A stretch of 64,000 nt of DNA from Ramlibacter sp. PS4R-6 (GTDB lineage Bacteria > Pseudomonadota > Gammaproteobacteria > Burkholderiales > Burkholderiaceae_C): the NCBI RefSeq assembly GCF_037572775.1, contig NZ_JBBHKA010000001.1, forward strand, positions 2,170,001 to 2,234,000, written 5' to 3'. The notes below the pieces were generated by a model. That model worked only from the letters and a program-made list of their open reading frames with translations. It was not told where the DNA came from and did no database searches. Each line of letters opens with the position of its first letter. Positions within the stretch are counted from its first letter, which is position 1. The position numbers were made by a program, and so were the translations under genes. Shown in pieces: positions 26,757 through 35,351 of this stretch.

Positions 26757-28475
26757 GTGAACATGAAGAACCTGTGGGCCCTGGGCCTCGTGGCGCTGCT
26801 CGCCGCGTGCGGCGGCGGGGGCGGCAACGACCCCACCGTGCGCATGACGCACCTGGGCGAGGTGAAGGGGGCCGAAGACTTCGGCCAGGGCACGTATTCG
26901 TGGAAGGGCATTCCCTTCGCGGCGCCGCCCACCGGCGCGCTGCGCTGGAAGGCGCCGGCCGAGCCGCAAGCGTGGACGTCGACCAAGCTCACGCAGTCGT
27001 TCGGCAATGCGTGCGCGCAGTACGGGCGCATCTACGGCCCCGGCACCAACAACACCTACGACGCGACGATCGGCACCACGCTGAACACCGCCGTGGGCAG
27101 CGAGGACTGCCTGTACCTGAACGTCTGGCGCCCGGGCACGAACGACGGCAACCTGCCCGTGATCGTGTTCTTCCACGGCGGCAGCAACGTGTCGGGCTAC
27201 ACCGCCGACCCGGTCTACAACGGCAGCGCCTTGGCCAAGAACGCCAACGCCGTGGTGGTCACGCCGAACTTCCGCCTGGGCGTGCTCGGCTTCTTCAGCC
27301 TGCCGCAGCTCAAGACGGGCGATGCGCAGACCAACTCCGGCAACTTCACGCTGCTCGACAGCATCAAGGCGCTGGAGTGGGTGCGCAAGAACGCCGCGGC
27401 CTTCGGCGGCAACCCGGACAACGTGACCATCGTCGGCCAGTCGGCCGGCGCGATCAACGTGTGGGCGCTGCAGACCTCGCCGCTGATGGTGGCGGCCAGC
27501 CCGAAGCTGTTCCACAAGGTGGTGCCGCTGTCCGGCGGCATCTCGATGGCGACCAACCTGCCGGCCGGCAGCATCCCGACGCTCTCGCCCGCGGTTGTCT
27601 ACAACGCGCAAGGCACGGCGATGCTGCAGAACCTGCTGATCGCCGATGGCCTGGCGACGGACGTGGCATCGGCGAATGCGTACATCGCCACCCGCACCGA
27701 CGCGCAGATCGCCGACTACGTGCGCGGCAAGACCAGCGCGCAGCTGTTCACGACGCTGCTCACCAAGCTGGCGCTCGCCGGCCTGGCGGGCTCGGGCCCC
27801 ATCCCCGAGGGCACGGTCGTCGCATCCGATCCCATCGCCGCGATCAACGCCGGCAACTACGTGAAGGTGCCGGTCCTCGCGGGCAACACGCGCGACGAAG
27901 GCAAGCTGTTCCCGTCGTTCCTGCCGCTCGTCGGCGGCACGGGCAACGCGCGCATCGTCACCGACGCGCAGCTGTTCGCCAACCACTTCTCGTACAACCC
28001 CAACGCCACGCCGCAGACGACGGTCGACCAGTGGCTTGCCGCGTCCTACCTGCCGGTGAACGCGCCGACCACCGGCTTCACGGCGCGCGCCGAAACGCTC
28101 AACGCCGTGTTCTTCGGCCGCAGCCGCGACAACGTGCTGAACTCGCTGAAGACGCAGCAGAGCAACGTGTACTACTACCGCTTCGACTGGGACGAGCAGC
28201 CGGCCCCGTGGAACGACATCTACGGCGCGGTGCACCTGGTGGACCTGCCGTTCCTCTTCGGCACCTTCGGCCCCTCGCTGTTCGGGAACGTGTGGTTCAA
28301 CGAAGCCAACAAGCCCGGCCGCCTGGAGCTGTCCGCCGCGATGATGCAGACGATGTCCGCCTTCGCGCGCACCGGCGACCCGAACAACGCCGCGCTGGGC
28401 GTGACGTGGCCGGTGTGGCCGAACAAGCTGGTGTTCGACGCCACGCCGACGGCCAAGGCCATCCACGTCGAGTAA
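26757..28475 (+). CDS. Lipoprotein type B carboxylesterase
   Basis: The 572-residue protein starts with a lipoprotein signal peptide (lipobox LLAAC, Cys18 from the GTG start) followed by a short poly-Gly spacer. It should sit on a membrane facing the periplasm or outside. The body is a carboxylesterase type B: FHGGSNVSGY near 140, nucleophile Ser229 in GQSAGA, GNTRDEGKLF near 379, and an active-site His candidate in AVHLVDLPFLFG near 485. It would cleave ester bonds in soluble products. GTG 26757 has a GGAGGAG site 6 nt ahead; ATG 26763 is a close alternative. It follows livM by 30 nt in the operon. Confidence 0.9.
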   Translation: MNMKNLWALGLVALLAACGGGGGNDPTVRMTHLGEVKGAEDFGQGTYSWKGIPFAAPPTGALRWKAPAEPQAWTSTKLTQSFGNACAQYGRIYGPGTNNTYDATIGTTLNTAVGSEDCLYLNVWRPGTNDGNLPVIVFFHGGSNVSGYTADPVYNGSALAKNANAVVVTPNFRLGVLGFFSLPQLKTGDAQTNSGNFTLLDSIKALEWVRKNAAAFGGNPDNVTIVGQSAGAINVWALQTSPLMVAASPKLFHKVVPLSGGISMATNLPAGSIPTLSPAVVYNAQGTAMLQNLLIADGLATDVASANAYIATRTDAQIADYVRGKTSAQLFTTLLTKLALAGLAGSGPIPEGTVVASDPIAAINAGNYVKVPVLAGNTRDEGKLFPSFLPLVGGTGNARIVTDAQLFANHFSYNPNATPQTTVDQWLAASYLPVNAPTTGFTARAETLNAVFFGRSRDNVLNSLKTQQSNVYYYRFDWDEQPAPWNDIYGAVHLVDLPFLFGTFGPSLFGNVWFNEANKPGRLELSAAMMQTMSAFARTGDPNNAALGVTWPVWPNKLVFDATPTAKAIHVE

Positions 28476-28534
28476 GGGCCGCAGAGCCCGCCCAGGGAGT
28501 TGTCATTCCACCAAGCAGTCAGGAGACGAATGTC

Positions 28535-29671
28535 ATGAAGTCATGGACGTCGTTGGGAACGAAAACCCTGGGCGCGCTCGCGCTCTGCATCGCGGCGACG
28601 GGAGCCGCCGCGGACATCGTCGTGGGGCAGGTCGCGCCCCTGTCGGGCGTGCTGGCCAGCACCGGGCGCCAGATGGTGCTGGGCGGCCAGATCTATTTCG
28701 ACCACGTCAACTCGCGCGGGGGCATCAACGGCCAGAAGGTCAAGGTGCTGGTGGCCGACGACGGCTACAAGGTCGACGAGACGGTGCGCCTCACGAAGGA
28801 GATGCTGGCCAAGCCGGAGGTGGTCGCGCTGTTCGGCTTCGCCGGCACGGCCAATATCGGCAAGCTGCTGGCCGACAAGGTGCTGGAGGAGGGCGGCGCG
28901 CCGCTCGTCGCCCCGTACACCGGCGGCGAGCCGCTGCGCAGCCCGTACAACCCGTGGATCTTCCACGTGCGCGCCGGCTACGCGGACGAGGCCGAGCACA
29001 TGGTGCAGCAGCTCACGACGCTGGGCATGAAGCGCATCGCCGTGATGTACCAGGATGACGGCTTCGGCAAGGCGGGCCTCGCGGGCGTCGAGTCGGCGAT
29101 GGCGCGGCGCAACCTGAAGCTCGTGACCACCGCCGGCTACGAGCGCAACACCGACAAGGTCGACGAGGCGGTGAAGAAGATCAAGGCCGCGGACCCGCAG
29201 GCCATCATCATGATCTCCATCAACAAGCCGACCGCGGCCTTCGTCAAGCAGTACCGCGAGTCGGGCGGCGGCGCGCAGCTGCTGAACATCTCGGTGGTGG
29301 ACCCGGCGGAGCTCGTGAAGCTCGCCGGCCTGAAGAACGCGCACGGCCTGGGCATCAGCCAGGTCGTGCCCTATCCCTACATGGCGAACCTGCCGGCGAT
29401 CCGCGAGTACCAGGACCTGCTGCGCAAGTACGCGCCGAACGAGCCGGTTAACTACACCAGCTTCGAGGAGTTCCTCGGCGCCAAGGTGCTGGTCGAGGCG
29501 CTGCGCCGCGCCGGCCCGGCCCCGACGCGCGCGAAGGTGATCAAGGCGCTGGAGTCGCTCGCGAACTTCGACCTGGGCGGCATCACGGTGAGCTTCGCGC
29601 CGGACAACCGCATCGGCTCCAAGTACGTGGAAGTCACGGTGATCGGAAGCACCGGCAAGCTGCTGAAGTAG
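28535..29671 (+). CDS. Branched-chain amino acid-type ABC solute-binding protein (second copy)
   Basis: The 378-residue protein has a signal peptide (cleavage near TGAAA-D, residue about 26) and the Peripla_BP_6 fold (DIVVGQVAPLSGVLASTG near 27). It differs clearly from the first copy at 20306, so the single transporter seems to accept ligands from two receptors. Ribosome site AGGAG is 9 nt before ATG 28535. It follows the esterase gene by 59 nt. Confidence 0.92.
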   Translation: MKSWTSLGTKTLGALALCIAATGAAADIVVGQVAPLSGVLASTGRQMVLGGQIYFDHVNSRGGINGQKVKVLVADDGYKVDETVRLTKEMLAKPEVVALFGFAGTANIGKLLADKVLEEGGAPLVAPYTGGEPLRSPYNPWIFHVRAGYADEAEHMVQQLTTLGMKRIAVMYQDDGFGKAGLAGVESAMARRNLKLVTTAGYERNTDKVDEAVKKIKAADPQAIIMISINKPTAAFVKQYRESGGGAQLLNISVVDPAELVKLAGLKNAHGLGISQVVPYPYMANLPAIREYQDLLRKYAPNEPVNYTSFEEFLGAKVLVEALRRAGPAPTRAKVIKALESLANFDLGGITVSFAPDNRIGSKYVEVTVIGSTGKLLK

Positions 29672-29694
29672 AACAACCCCAGAGAGGACAGAGG

Positions 29695-30606
29695 ATGGGC
29701 CCGAGCTCCCGCTACGCAACCTGCGCCGGCCGCGAGATCCACTACACGGAGTGGGGTGCGCAGCACCCGCGCACCGTCATCGCCTGGCACGGGCTCGCGC
29801 GTACCGGGCGCGACATGGACGAACTGGCGGAGCACCTGTCGGCGCGCTACCGGGTGATCTGCCCCGACACGCTCGGGCGCGGCTACAGCCAGTGGAGCCC
29901 GGATCCCGTCAAGGAATACACGCTGTCGTTCTACGCGAAACTGGCCCTCGAGCTGATGGACCGGCTGGACATCGCCGACGCGCACTGGGTGGGCACGTCC
30001 ATGGGCGGCGCGATCGGCACGGTGAGCGCATCGGGCATCTTCCAGCCCAAGCTCAAGTCGCGCATCAAGAGCCTGGTCCTCAACGACAACGCGCCCAAGC
30101 TCGCCGACGCGGCGCTCGCACGCATCCGCGCTTATGCAGGCAACCCGCCGTCGTTCGACACGATGGCGGAACTGGAAGCGTTCTTCCGGCAGGTCTACAA
30201 GCCCTTCGGCTGGATGAGCGATGCCCAGTGGCGGCGCCTGGCGGAAACCTCCGCGCGCCGCCTGCCGGACGGCCGCTGGACGCCGCACTACGACCCGCAG
30301 ATGGTGCGGCAGTTCACCGACCACCCGAACGACTACGACATCTGGGCGCACTACGACGTGCTGGAGATCCCGGTGCTGTGCCTGCGCGGCGCGGAGTCGG
30401 ACCTGGTGCAGCGCGACGCCACCGACGAGATGATGCGGCGCGGCCCGGGGCTGCGTGGCCTCACGCGCATCGTCGAGATTCCCGGCTGCGGCCATGCGCC
30501 CGCCCTGAACGTCCCGGAGCAACTGGACCTGGTGATGTCCTTCATCGATCAGCACGACGCGGCGCCCGCGCCCTCGAAGGGCCCCCGCGCCGCGGCGCTG
30601 TCCTGA
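29695..30606 (+). CDS. Cytoplasmic alpha/beta hydrolase
   Basis: The 303-residue hydrolase lacks a signal peptide. It has AWHGLARTGRDMDEL near 29, nucleophile Ser102 in GTSMGG, and the catalytic His in GCGHAP near 266. It could split imported ester-linked dimers or oligomers inside the cell, completing the outside-periplasm-inside set of hydrolases in this operon; this is inference. It is the last gene of the operon: its TGA directly abuts the stop of convergent hemH with no bases between. Confidence 0.88.
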   Translation: MGPSSRYATCAGREIHYTEWGAQHPRTVIAWHGLARTGRDMDELAEHLSARYRVICPDTLGRGYSQWSPDPVKEYTLSFYAKLALELMDRLDIADAHWVGTSMGGAIGTVSASGIFQPKLKSRIKSLVLNDNAPKLADAALARIRAYAGNPPSFDTMAELEAFFRQVYKPFGWMSDAQWRRLAETSARRLPDGRWTPHYDPQMVRQFTDHPNDYDIWAHYDVLEIPVLCLRGAESDLVQRDATDEMMRRGPGLRGLTRIVEIPGCGHAPALNVPEQLDLVMSFIDQHDAAPAPSKGPRAAALS

Positions 30607-31590
30607 TCAGCGCGTCGGCCACCCGGCGAGGTGGCGCTCGGCGATCGTTGCGAGCGCCGTGATCCACGCGGAGTCGTCGTTGAGGCACGGGATGTAGCGG
30701 AACTCCCTGCCGCCGGCCGTGAGGAAGGCGGACTGGCCTTCGATCGCGATCTCCTCCAGCGTCTCGAGGCAGTCGCCGGTGAAGCCCGGGCAGACGACAT
30801 CCACGCGCTTGACGCCGCGCTTGCCGAGCGAGCGCAAGGTGGCCTCCGTCGCGGGTTCGAGCCACTTCGCGCGGCCGAACCGGGACTGGAAGCTCACCGT
30901 GAAGTCCTTCGCATCGAGACCGAGGCGTCCCGTGACGCGGCGCGCGGTTTCCAGGCACTGGTCGCGGTACGGGTCGCCCAGCTTCACCGTGCGTTCCGGC
31001 ACGCCGTGGAAACTCAGCACCAGGTGGTCCGGGCGGCCGCCGTCGCGCCACGAGCGTTCGATGCGCCGCACGAGCGCCTCGGTGTACCCGCTGTCGTCGT
31101 GGTAGCTGTTGACGAAACGGATCTCCGGCACCACCCGCGTGCGCGCGGCCCAGCGCCCGACCTCGTCGATCACGCTCGCCGTGGTGGAGCACGAGTATTG
31201 CGGGTAGGCCTGCAGGACGAGCACGTGGCGAATGCCCTCGGCGTGCAGCGCATCGAGCTGGGAAGCAATCGACGGCGCGCCGTAGCGCATCGCGTGGCGC
31301 ACCTTCAGCTTGTGGCCGCGCTCGCCCAGCCAGCCTTGCAGCAGCTTGGCCTGCTTTTCGGTCCACACCTGCAGGGGCGAGCCCTCGGGCGTCCAGATCT
31401 TGGCGTACTTGGCCGCCGACTTCGGCGCGCGCAGGGGCAAGATCACGCCGCGCAGGAGCGGCAGCCACAGCGCGGGAGGGATCTCGACGACGCGCGGGTC
31501 CGACAGGAACTGCGCCAGGTAGCGCCGCACCGCGGCCGGCGTCGGCGCTTCGGGCGTGCCGAGGTTGCACCAGAGGATCGCGCATTGCAT
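30607..31590 (-). CDS. hemH: Ferrochelatase
   Basis: HemH inserts Fe2+ into protoporphyrin IX, the last step of heme synthesis. The 327-residue protein has WCNLGTPEAPTPAAVRRYL at the N-terminus, the active-site His in VLSFHGVPERTV near 190 and the C-terminal PGFTGDCLETLEEI motif with the proton-handling Glu near 268. Length is normal. It is divergent from the HAD phosphatase gene. Confidence 0.96.
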   Translation of the reverse strand: MQCAILWCNLGTPEAPTPAAVRRYLAQFLSDPRVVEIPPALWLPLLRGVILPLRAPKSAAKYAKIWTPEGSPLQVWTEKQAKLLQGWLGERGHKLKVRHAMRYGAPSIASQLDALHAEGIRHVLVLQAYPQYSCSTTASVIDEVGRWAARTRVVPEIRFVNSYHDDSGYTEALVRRIERSWRDGGRPDHLVLSFHGVPERTVKLGDPYRDQCLETARRVTGRLGLDAKDFTVSFQSRFGRAKWLEPATEATLRSLGKRGVKRVDVVCPGFTGDCLETLEEIAIEGQSAFLTAGGREFRYIPCLNDDSAWITALATIAERHLAGWPTR

Positions 31591-31607
31591 TGCGCTATTC
31601 TCACTGA

Positions 31608-32300
31608 ATGCTCGACATTGCCCGGATCAAGGCCGTCAGCCTCGACCTCGACGACACGCTGTGGCCCATCTGGCCCACGATCGAGCGCGCCGAGAAGGTG
31701 CTGCACGACTGGCTCGTCGACAACGCGCCCATGGCTGCCGCGCTCTTCTCCAGCCCGGGCGCGCTGCGCGACATCCGCGACTACATGGCGAGCAACCGGC
31801 CCGAACTGAAGCACGACCTGAGCGCCGTGCGGCGCGAGTCGATCCGCCTGGCCCTGTACCGCGCCGGCGAGAACCCGCTGCTGGCGGACAAGGCGTTCGA
31901 GGTGTTCTTCGCCGAGCGCCAGCGCGTGGACCTTTTCGAGGACGCGCGCCCCGCGCTCGAATACCTCGCGGCGCGCTTCCCGCTGGTGAGCATCTCCAAC
32001 GGCAACGCGGACCTGGCGCGCGTCGGCATCGCGGAGTTCTTCCGCGCCGCCATCTCGGCGCGCGAGTTCGGCGTGGGCAAGCCCGACCCGCGCATCTTCC
32101 ACGCCGCCGCCGGCGCGGTGGACGTGACGCCCGAGGACATGTTGCACGTCGGCGACGACGCGACACTGGACGCGCTGGGCGCATTGAACGCCGGGATGCA
32201 GGCAGTGTGGGTGAACCGCTCGGACCACCTGTGGCCGCACGAGCAGCAGCCGCAGGTGACCGTGAGCCACCTCACGGAACTCTGCGAACTGCTCGGCTAG
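31608..32300 (+). CDS. HAD-superfamily hydrolase
   Basis: The 230-residue phosphatase has motif I DLDDTLW (nucleophile Asp near 13), motif II SISNGN near 127, Lys in VGKPDPRIF near 158 and motif IV HVGDDATLD near 182. The substrate is unknown; this class includes phosphoglycolate and nucleotide phosphatases. Its TAG stop shares the CTAG tetranucleotide with the TAG stop of the convergent synthase gene. Confidence 0.9.
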   Translation: MLDIARIKAVSLDLDDTLWPIWPTIERAEKVLHDWLVDNAPMAAALFSSPGALRDIRDYMASNRPELKHDLSAVRRESIRLALYRAGENPLLADKAFEVFFAERQRVDLFEDARPALEYLAARFPLVSISNGNADLARVGIAEFFRAAISAREFGVGKPDPRIFHAAAGAVDVTPEDMLHVGDDATLDALGALNAGMQAVWVNRSDHLWPHEQQPQVTVSHLTELCELLG

Positions 32301-33136
32301 AGGCGCCCCAGGGCCTGCACCTTCCAGGCCAGCCAGAACTTGCGCACCGGCGTGAGGCTCACGCGCTGGTGCAGCACCTGGAAGCCGTCGCGCTCGATCT
32401 CGTCCAGCAGCGTGCGGTAGATGCTGGCCATCATCAGCCCGGGTTTCTGGGCACGGCGGTCTTCGGGCGGCAGGAGCGCGAGCGCCTCGTCGTAATAACG
32501 CCGCGCGCGGTCCGCCTGGAACTTCATCAGCGCCGTGAAACGGTCGGAGTAGCGCCGCTCCAGGATCTCCTGCGACTTCACGTCGAACTGCTGCAGTTCG
32601 TTCACGGGCAGGTAGATGCGCCCGCGCATCGCGTCTTCGCCGACGTCGCGGATGATGTTGGTGAGCTGGAACGCCAGGCCCAGCTTGTGCGCGTATTCGG
32701 TGGTCTGCGGCTGCGACTGGCCGAAGATGCGCGCCGCCACCTCGCCCACGATGCCCGCGACCAGGTGGCAGTAACGCTCCAGGCCCGGGAAGTCCAGGTA
32801 GCGCGTCTGCTGCAGGTCCATCTCGCAGCCTTCGATCACCGCCTGCAGCTGCCGCTCCTCGATGCCGTAGTCCGGCGCGCACGGCATGAGCGCGCGCATC
32901 ACCGGGTGCTCGGGCTGGCCACGAAAGGACTTCGCGACTTCGGAGCGCCACCACGCGAGCTTCGTGCGTGCCACGCCCGGGTCGCTCACTTCATCGACCA
33001 CGTCGTCGACCTCGCGGCAGAACGCATAGAAGGCCGTGATCGCCGCGCGCCGCGGCCTGGGCAGGAAGAGGAAGGCGTAATAAAAGCTGCTGCCCGAGGC
33101 GGCAGCTTTCTGCTGGACGTAATCCTGCGGCGTCAT
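32297..33136 (-). CDS. hpnD: Presqualene diphosphate synthase (HpnD-like)
   Basis: The 279-residue squalene/phytoene synthase condenses two farnesyl diphosphates. Aspartate-rich motif one is FCREVDDVVDEV near 38 and motif two FQLTNIIRDVGEDAMRGRIY near 162. Its close relatives are HpnD enzymes of hopanoid/squalene synthesis. It overlaps the upstream paralogue by 4 nt. No hpnE or squalene-hopene cyclase is in the window. Confidence 0.88.
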   Translation of the reverse strand: MTPQDYVQQKAAASGSSFYYAFLFLPRPRRAAITAFYAFCREVDDVVDEVSDPGVARTKLAWWRSEVAKSFRGQPEHPVMRALMPCAPDYGIEERQLQAVIEGCEMDLQQTRYLDFPGLERYCHLVAGIVGEVAARIFGQSQPQTTEYAHKLGLAFQLTNIIRDVGEDAMRGRIYLPVNELQQFDVKSQEILERRYSDRFTALMKFQADRARRYYDEALALLPPEDRRAQKPGLMMASIYRTLLDEIERDGFQVLHQRVSLTPVRKFWLAWKVQALGRL

Positions 33137-34077
33137 CGCGGGCGATTGTCGCCGAGCGCGTCGCGGAACTCGCGTGCGATGCGCGCACGGCTGCCCAGCG
33201 ACAGGAGCACGCGCAGGAGGAGCCAGCGCACTTCGCTGCGCGGCACCTTGATGCGTTCGTGCGCGGCGCGCGGGCCCGCGGCCCGAAGCAGCGCGAGCGT
33301 CCGTGCGCCGATCAAGGCGGGCAATGCACTGGCCACGCGCATGCGCCTGCTTTCGAGTGCGAGCGAATAGCGCAAGCCGCATTCGAGCCCCTCGCGTGCC
33401 CTGGCGAACCACGGTTCGCGCGCCGCGGGGAGGTAGCGCCGCCCGGTCGCGAGGTCCTGCGCTTCGTCGCGCAGCACGTTCACGAGCTGCAAGGCCATGC
33501 CGTAGCGCTTGCCCAGGTCCATCAGCTCGGGTGGGGGGAGGGTGGCGAAGCCGGCGACGTGCCGCAAGCCCAGGCGCGTCCAGAACTCGCCGACGCAGCC
33601 GGCGACGAGGTAGGTGTACTCGTCCAGCTCGCCGTCGTCCGCCAGCGACGCCGGATTCGCGGCGGAAGCGTCGCCGAAGCGCTCGACGTCCAGCCGCTGG
33701 CCGCGCGTGATGTGGCCCAGGACCGTGAGCACGTCGGCTCGATCCGCTTCGTCGAGCGCCTGCAGCTCGCCCATGCAGGCCGGAAGCGCCTGCAGCAGCT
33801 GGCGCTCCTGCGGGGTTTCGGCGGCGTCGAGCCGGATGGGTTCGGCGGGGCGCTCGCCGCGCACCATGCCCAGGAACCGGTCCAGCAAGGCCAGCCGTTC
33901 GGCCCTGCCGGCGCCGGGGGCATCGGCCAGGGTGTCCGATGCCCGGGCCAGCAGGTAGCCCAAGCCCACCGGCCGCCCCAATCCCGGCGGCAGGAGGCGG
34001 ATCGACAGGTAGAAGGACCGGGAAACGCCTTCCAGGAGCGTCAGCAGGGCGGGGTCCGGGCGCGAACGGTCGGGCAT
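33133..34077 (-). CDS. Squalene/phytoene synthase family protein (paralogue)
   Basis: The 314-residue protein has SRSFYLSIRLLP near 19, a first acidic motif LLARASDTLAD near 42 and a second LVNVLRDEAQDLATGRRYLP near 199, so both metal-binding sites look intact. YTYLVAGCVGEFW near 153 is another family block. It could be an HpnC-like partner or a farnesyl diphosphate farnesyltransferase; the sequence alone does not decide. It is followed by the HpnD-like gene with a 4-nt overlap, so they form one unit. It is divergent from the RND efflux operon. Confidence 0.85.
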   Translation of the reverse strand: MPDRSRPDPALLTLLEGVSRSFYLSIRLLPPGLGRPVGLGYLLARASDTLADAPGAGRAERLALLDRFLGMVRGERPAEPIRLDAAETPQERQLLQALPACMGELQALDEADRADVLTVLGHITRGQRLDVERFGDASAANPASLADDGELDEYTYLVAGCVGEFWTRLGLRHVAGFATLPPPELMDLGKRYGMALQLVNVLRDEAQDLATGRRYLPAAREPWFARAREGLECGLRYSLALESRRMRVASALPALIGARTLALLRAAGPRAAHERIKVPRSEVRWLLLRVLLSLGSRARIAREFRDALGDNRPR

Positions 34078-34093
34078 GGCGGCGGATTGTCGC

Positions 34094-34142
34094 TTGACAA
34101 GGCTGAGCGGTTCCCCTAGATTACTAACCAGTCAGTCAGTAA
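34094..34142 (+). promoter_or_regulatory. Promoter and TetR-type operator of the RND efflux operon
   Basis: A perfect TTGACA -35 (34094-34099) is followed after 17 nt by TAGATT (34117-34122). An imperfect 22-nt inverted repeat with TTACT/AGTAA ends (34121-34142) covers the region from the -10 to the start site. Such repeats are usual TetR/AcrR-family operators; no tetR gene is adjacent. The ATG follows at 34181. Confidence 0.65.
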
Positions 34143-34180
34143 GGTTGCCCTCGTCTCCCTTTTCCCGAAAAGAAACTGCC

Positions 34181-35344
34181 ATGTCTCCCCGACTCCGTTC
34201 CCTCCCGCTGGCTCTGGCCGTCGCCGCCGCCGTCCTGGCGGGCTGCTCCCGGCAGGAAGCCGCCCCCGAGCCCATCCGTTCCGTCAAGGTGATCACCGTC
34301 GGCGTGGACACCTTCCAGGCCAGCCACGAGTTCGCGGCCGAGGTGAAGCCGCGCGTCGAGTCGCGCCTGGGCTTCCGCGTGGGCGGCAAGATCATCAAGC
34401 GCCAGGCCGAAGTGGGGCAGCGCGTGAAGGCCGGCGACGTGCTGGCGCAGCTCGATGCGCGCGATTACCAATTGGCGGCCGAAGCGGCCCGGGCGCAAGT
34501 GAATGCGGCCCAGACCAACCGCGACCTGGCCGGGGCGGACTTCAAGCGTTACGCGGCCCTGCGCGAGCAGAACTTCATCAGCGGCGCGGAACTGGAGCGC
34601 CGGGAAACCACCTTGAAGGCCGCGCAGGCGCAGCTGGACCAGGCCAAGGCGCAGCTCGCCGCGCAAGGCAACCAGGCTACCTACGCGAGCCTCGTCGCCG
34701 ATGCGCCGGGCGTGATCACGGCCGTCGAAGCCGAGTCGGGGCAGGTCGTGAACCCCGGCATGACGGTCGTTCGCGTCGCCGTCGACGGCCCGCGCGACGT
34801 CGTGTTCTCCGTGCCGGAGGACAAGGTCGCCGCGATCAAGGCCGGCACCGAGGTGTCGGTGCGCATCTGGTCCGACAACCGCGACGTCAAGGGCAAGGTG
34901 CGCGAAGTGGCGGCCGCCGCCGACCCCGTTACGCGCACGTACCCGATCAAGGTTTCGCTCGACGCGGGGGTGAACGTGCCGCTCGGCGCGACGGTGTACG
35001 TTGCCCCGCAGGCGCTCAGCATGCAGGGCATGCCCGTGATCAAGCTGCCGACCAGCGCGCTGCGCAAGGAAGGCAACGGCACGGCCGTGTGGGTGCTGGA
35101 CAAGCAGACGATGACGGTGAAGTCGCAGCCGGTGGTGATCGCCACGGCCGACGGCAACGAGGCGGTGATCGCGTCGGGCCTGCAGCCGGGCATGCTGGTG
35201 GTCAGCGCCGGCGTGCATGTGCTGTCGCCGGGCCAGAAGGTCGCGATCTTCCGCGAGCGCTCGGCCGCGCCGGCCAACGCCGTCGCGCAGGAGCAGGCGA
35301 AGACCGTTGCCGCCACCGAAGGCGGCGCACCCGTCTCGAAGTGA
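34181..35344 (+). CDS. RND efflux periplasmic adaptor (membrane fusion lipoprotein)
   Basis: The 387-residue protein begins with a lipoprotein signal (lipobox VLAGC, Cys near 20). It shows the adaptor order: lipoyl half (GFRVGGKIIKRQAEVGQRVKAG near 68), a coiled-coil hairpin (about 105-155), the second lipoyl half and beta-barrel (YASLVADAPGVITAVEAESG), and a membrane-proximal domain. It links the RND pump encoded 7 nt downstream to an outer-membrane channel that is not encoded here. Confidence 0.93.
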   Translation: MSPRLRSLPLALAVAAAVLAGCSRQEAAPEPIRSVKVITVGVDTFQASHEFAAEVKPRVESRLGFRVGGKIIKRQAEVGQRVKAGDVLAQLDARDYQLAAEAARAQVNAAQTNRDLAGADFKRYAALREQNFISGAELERRETTLKAAQAQLDQAKAQLAAQGNQATYASLVADAPGVITAVEAESGQVVNPGMTVVRVAVDGPRDVVFSVPEDKVAAIKAGTEVSVRIWSDNRDVKGKVREVAAAADPVTRTYPIKVSLDAGVNVPLGATVYVAPQALSMQGMPVIKLPTSALRKEGNGTAVWVLDKQTMTVKSQPVVIATADGNEAVIASGLQPGMLVVSAGVHVLSPGQKVAIFRERSAAPANAVAQEQAKTVAATEGGAPVSK

Positions 35345-35351
35345 GGCCGCG

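Noticed and set aside
26603-29671. 1022-codon frame that seems to fuse an N-terminal region to the second solute-binding protein
   Set aside because: The first 640 codons are an out-of-frame shadow of livM and the esterase. The real protein starts at 28535 with a signal peptide and ribosome site.
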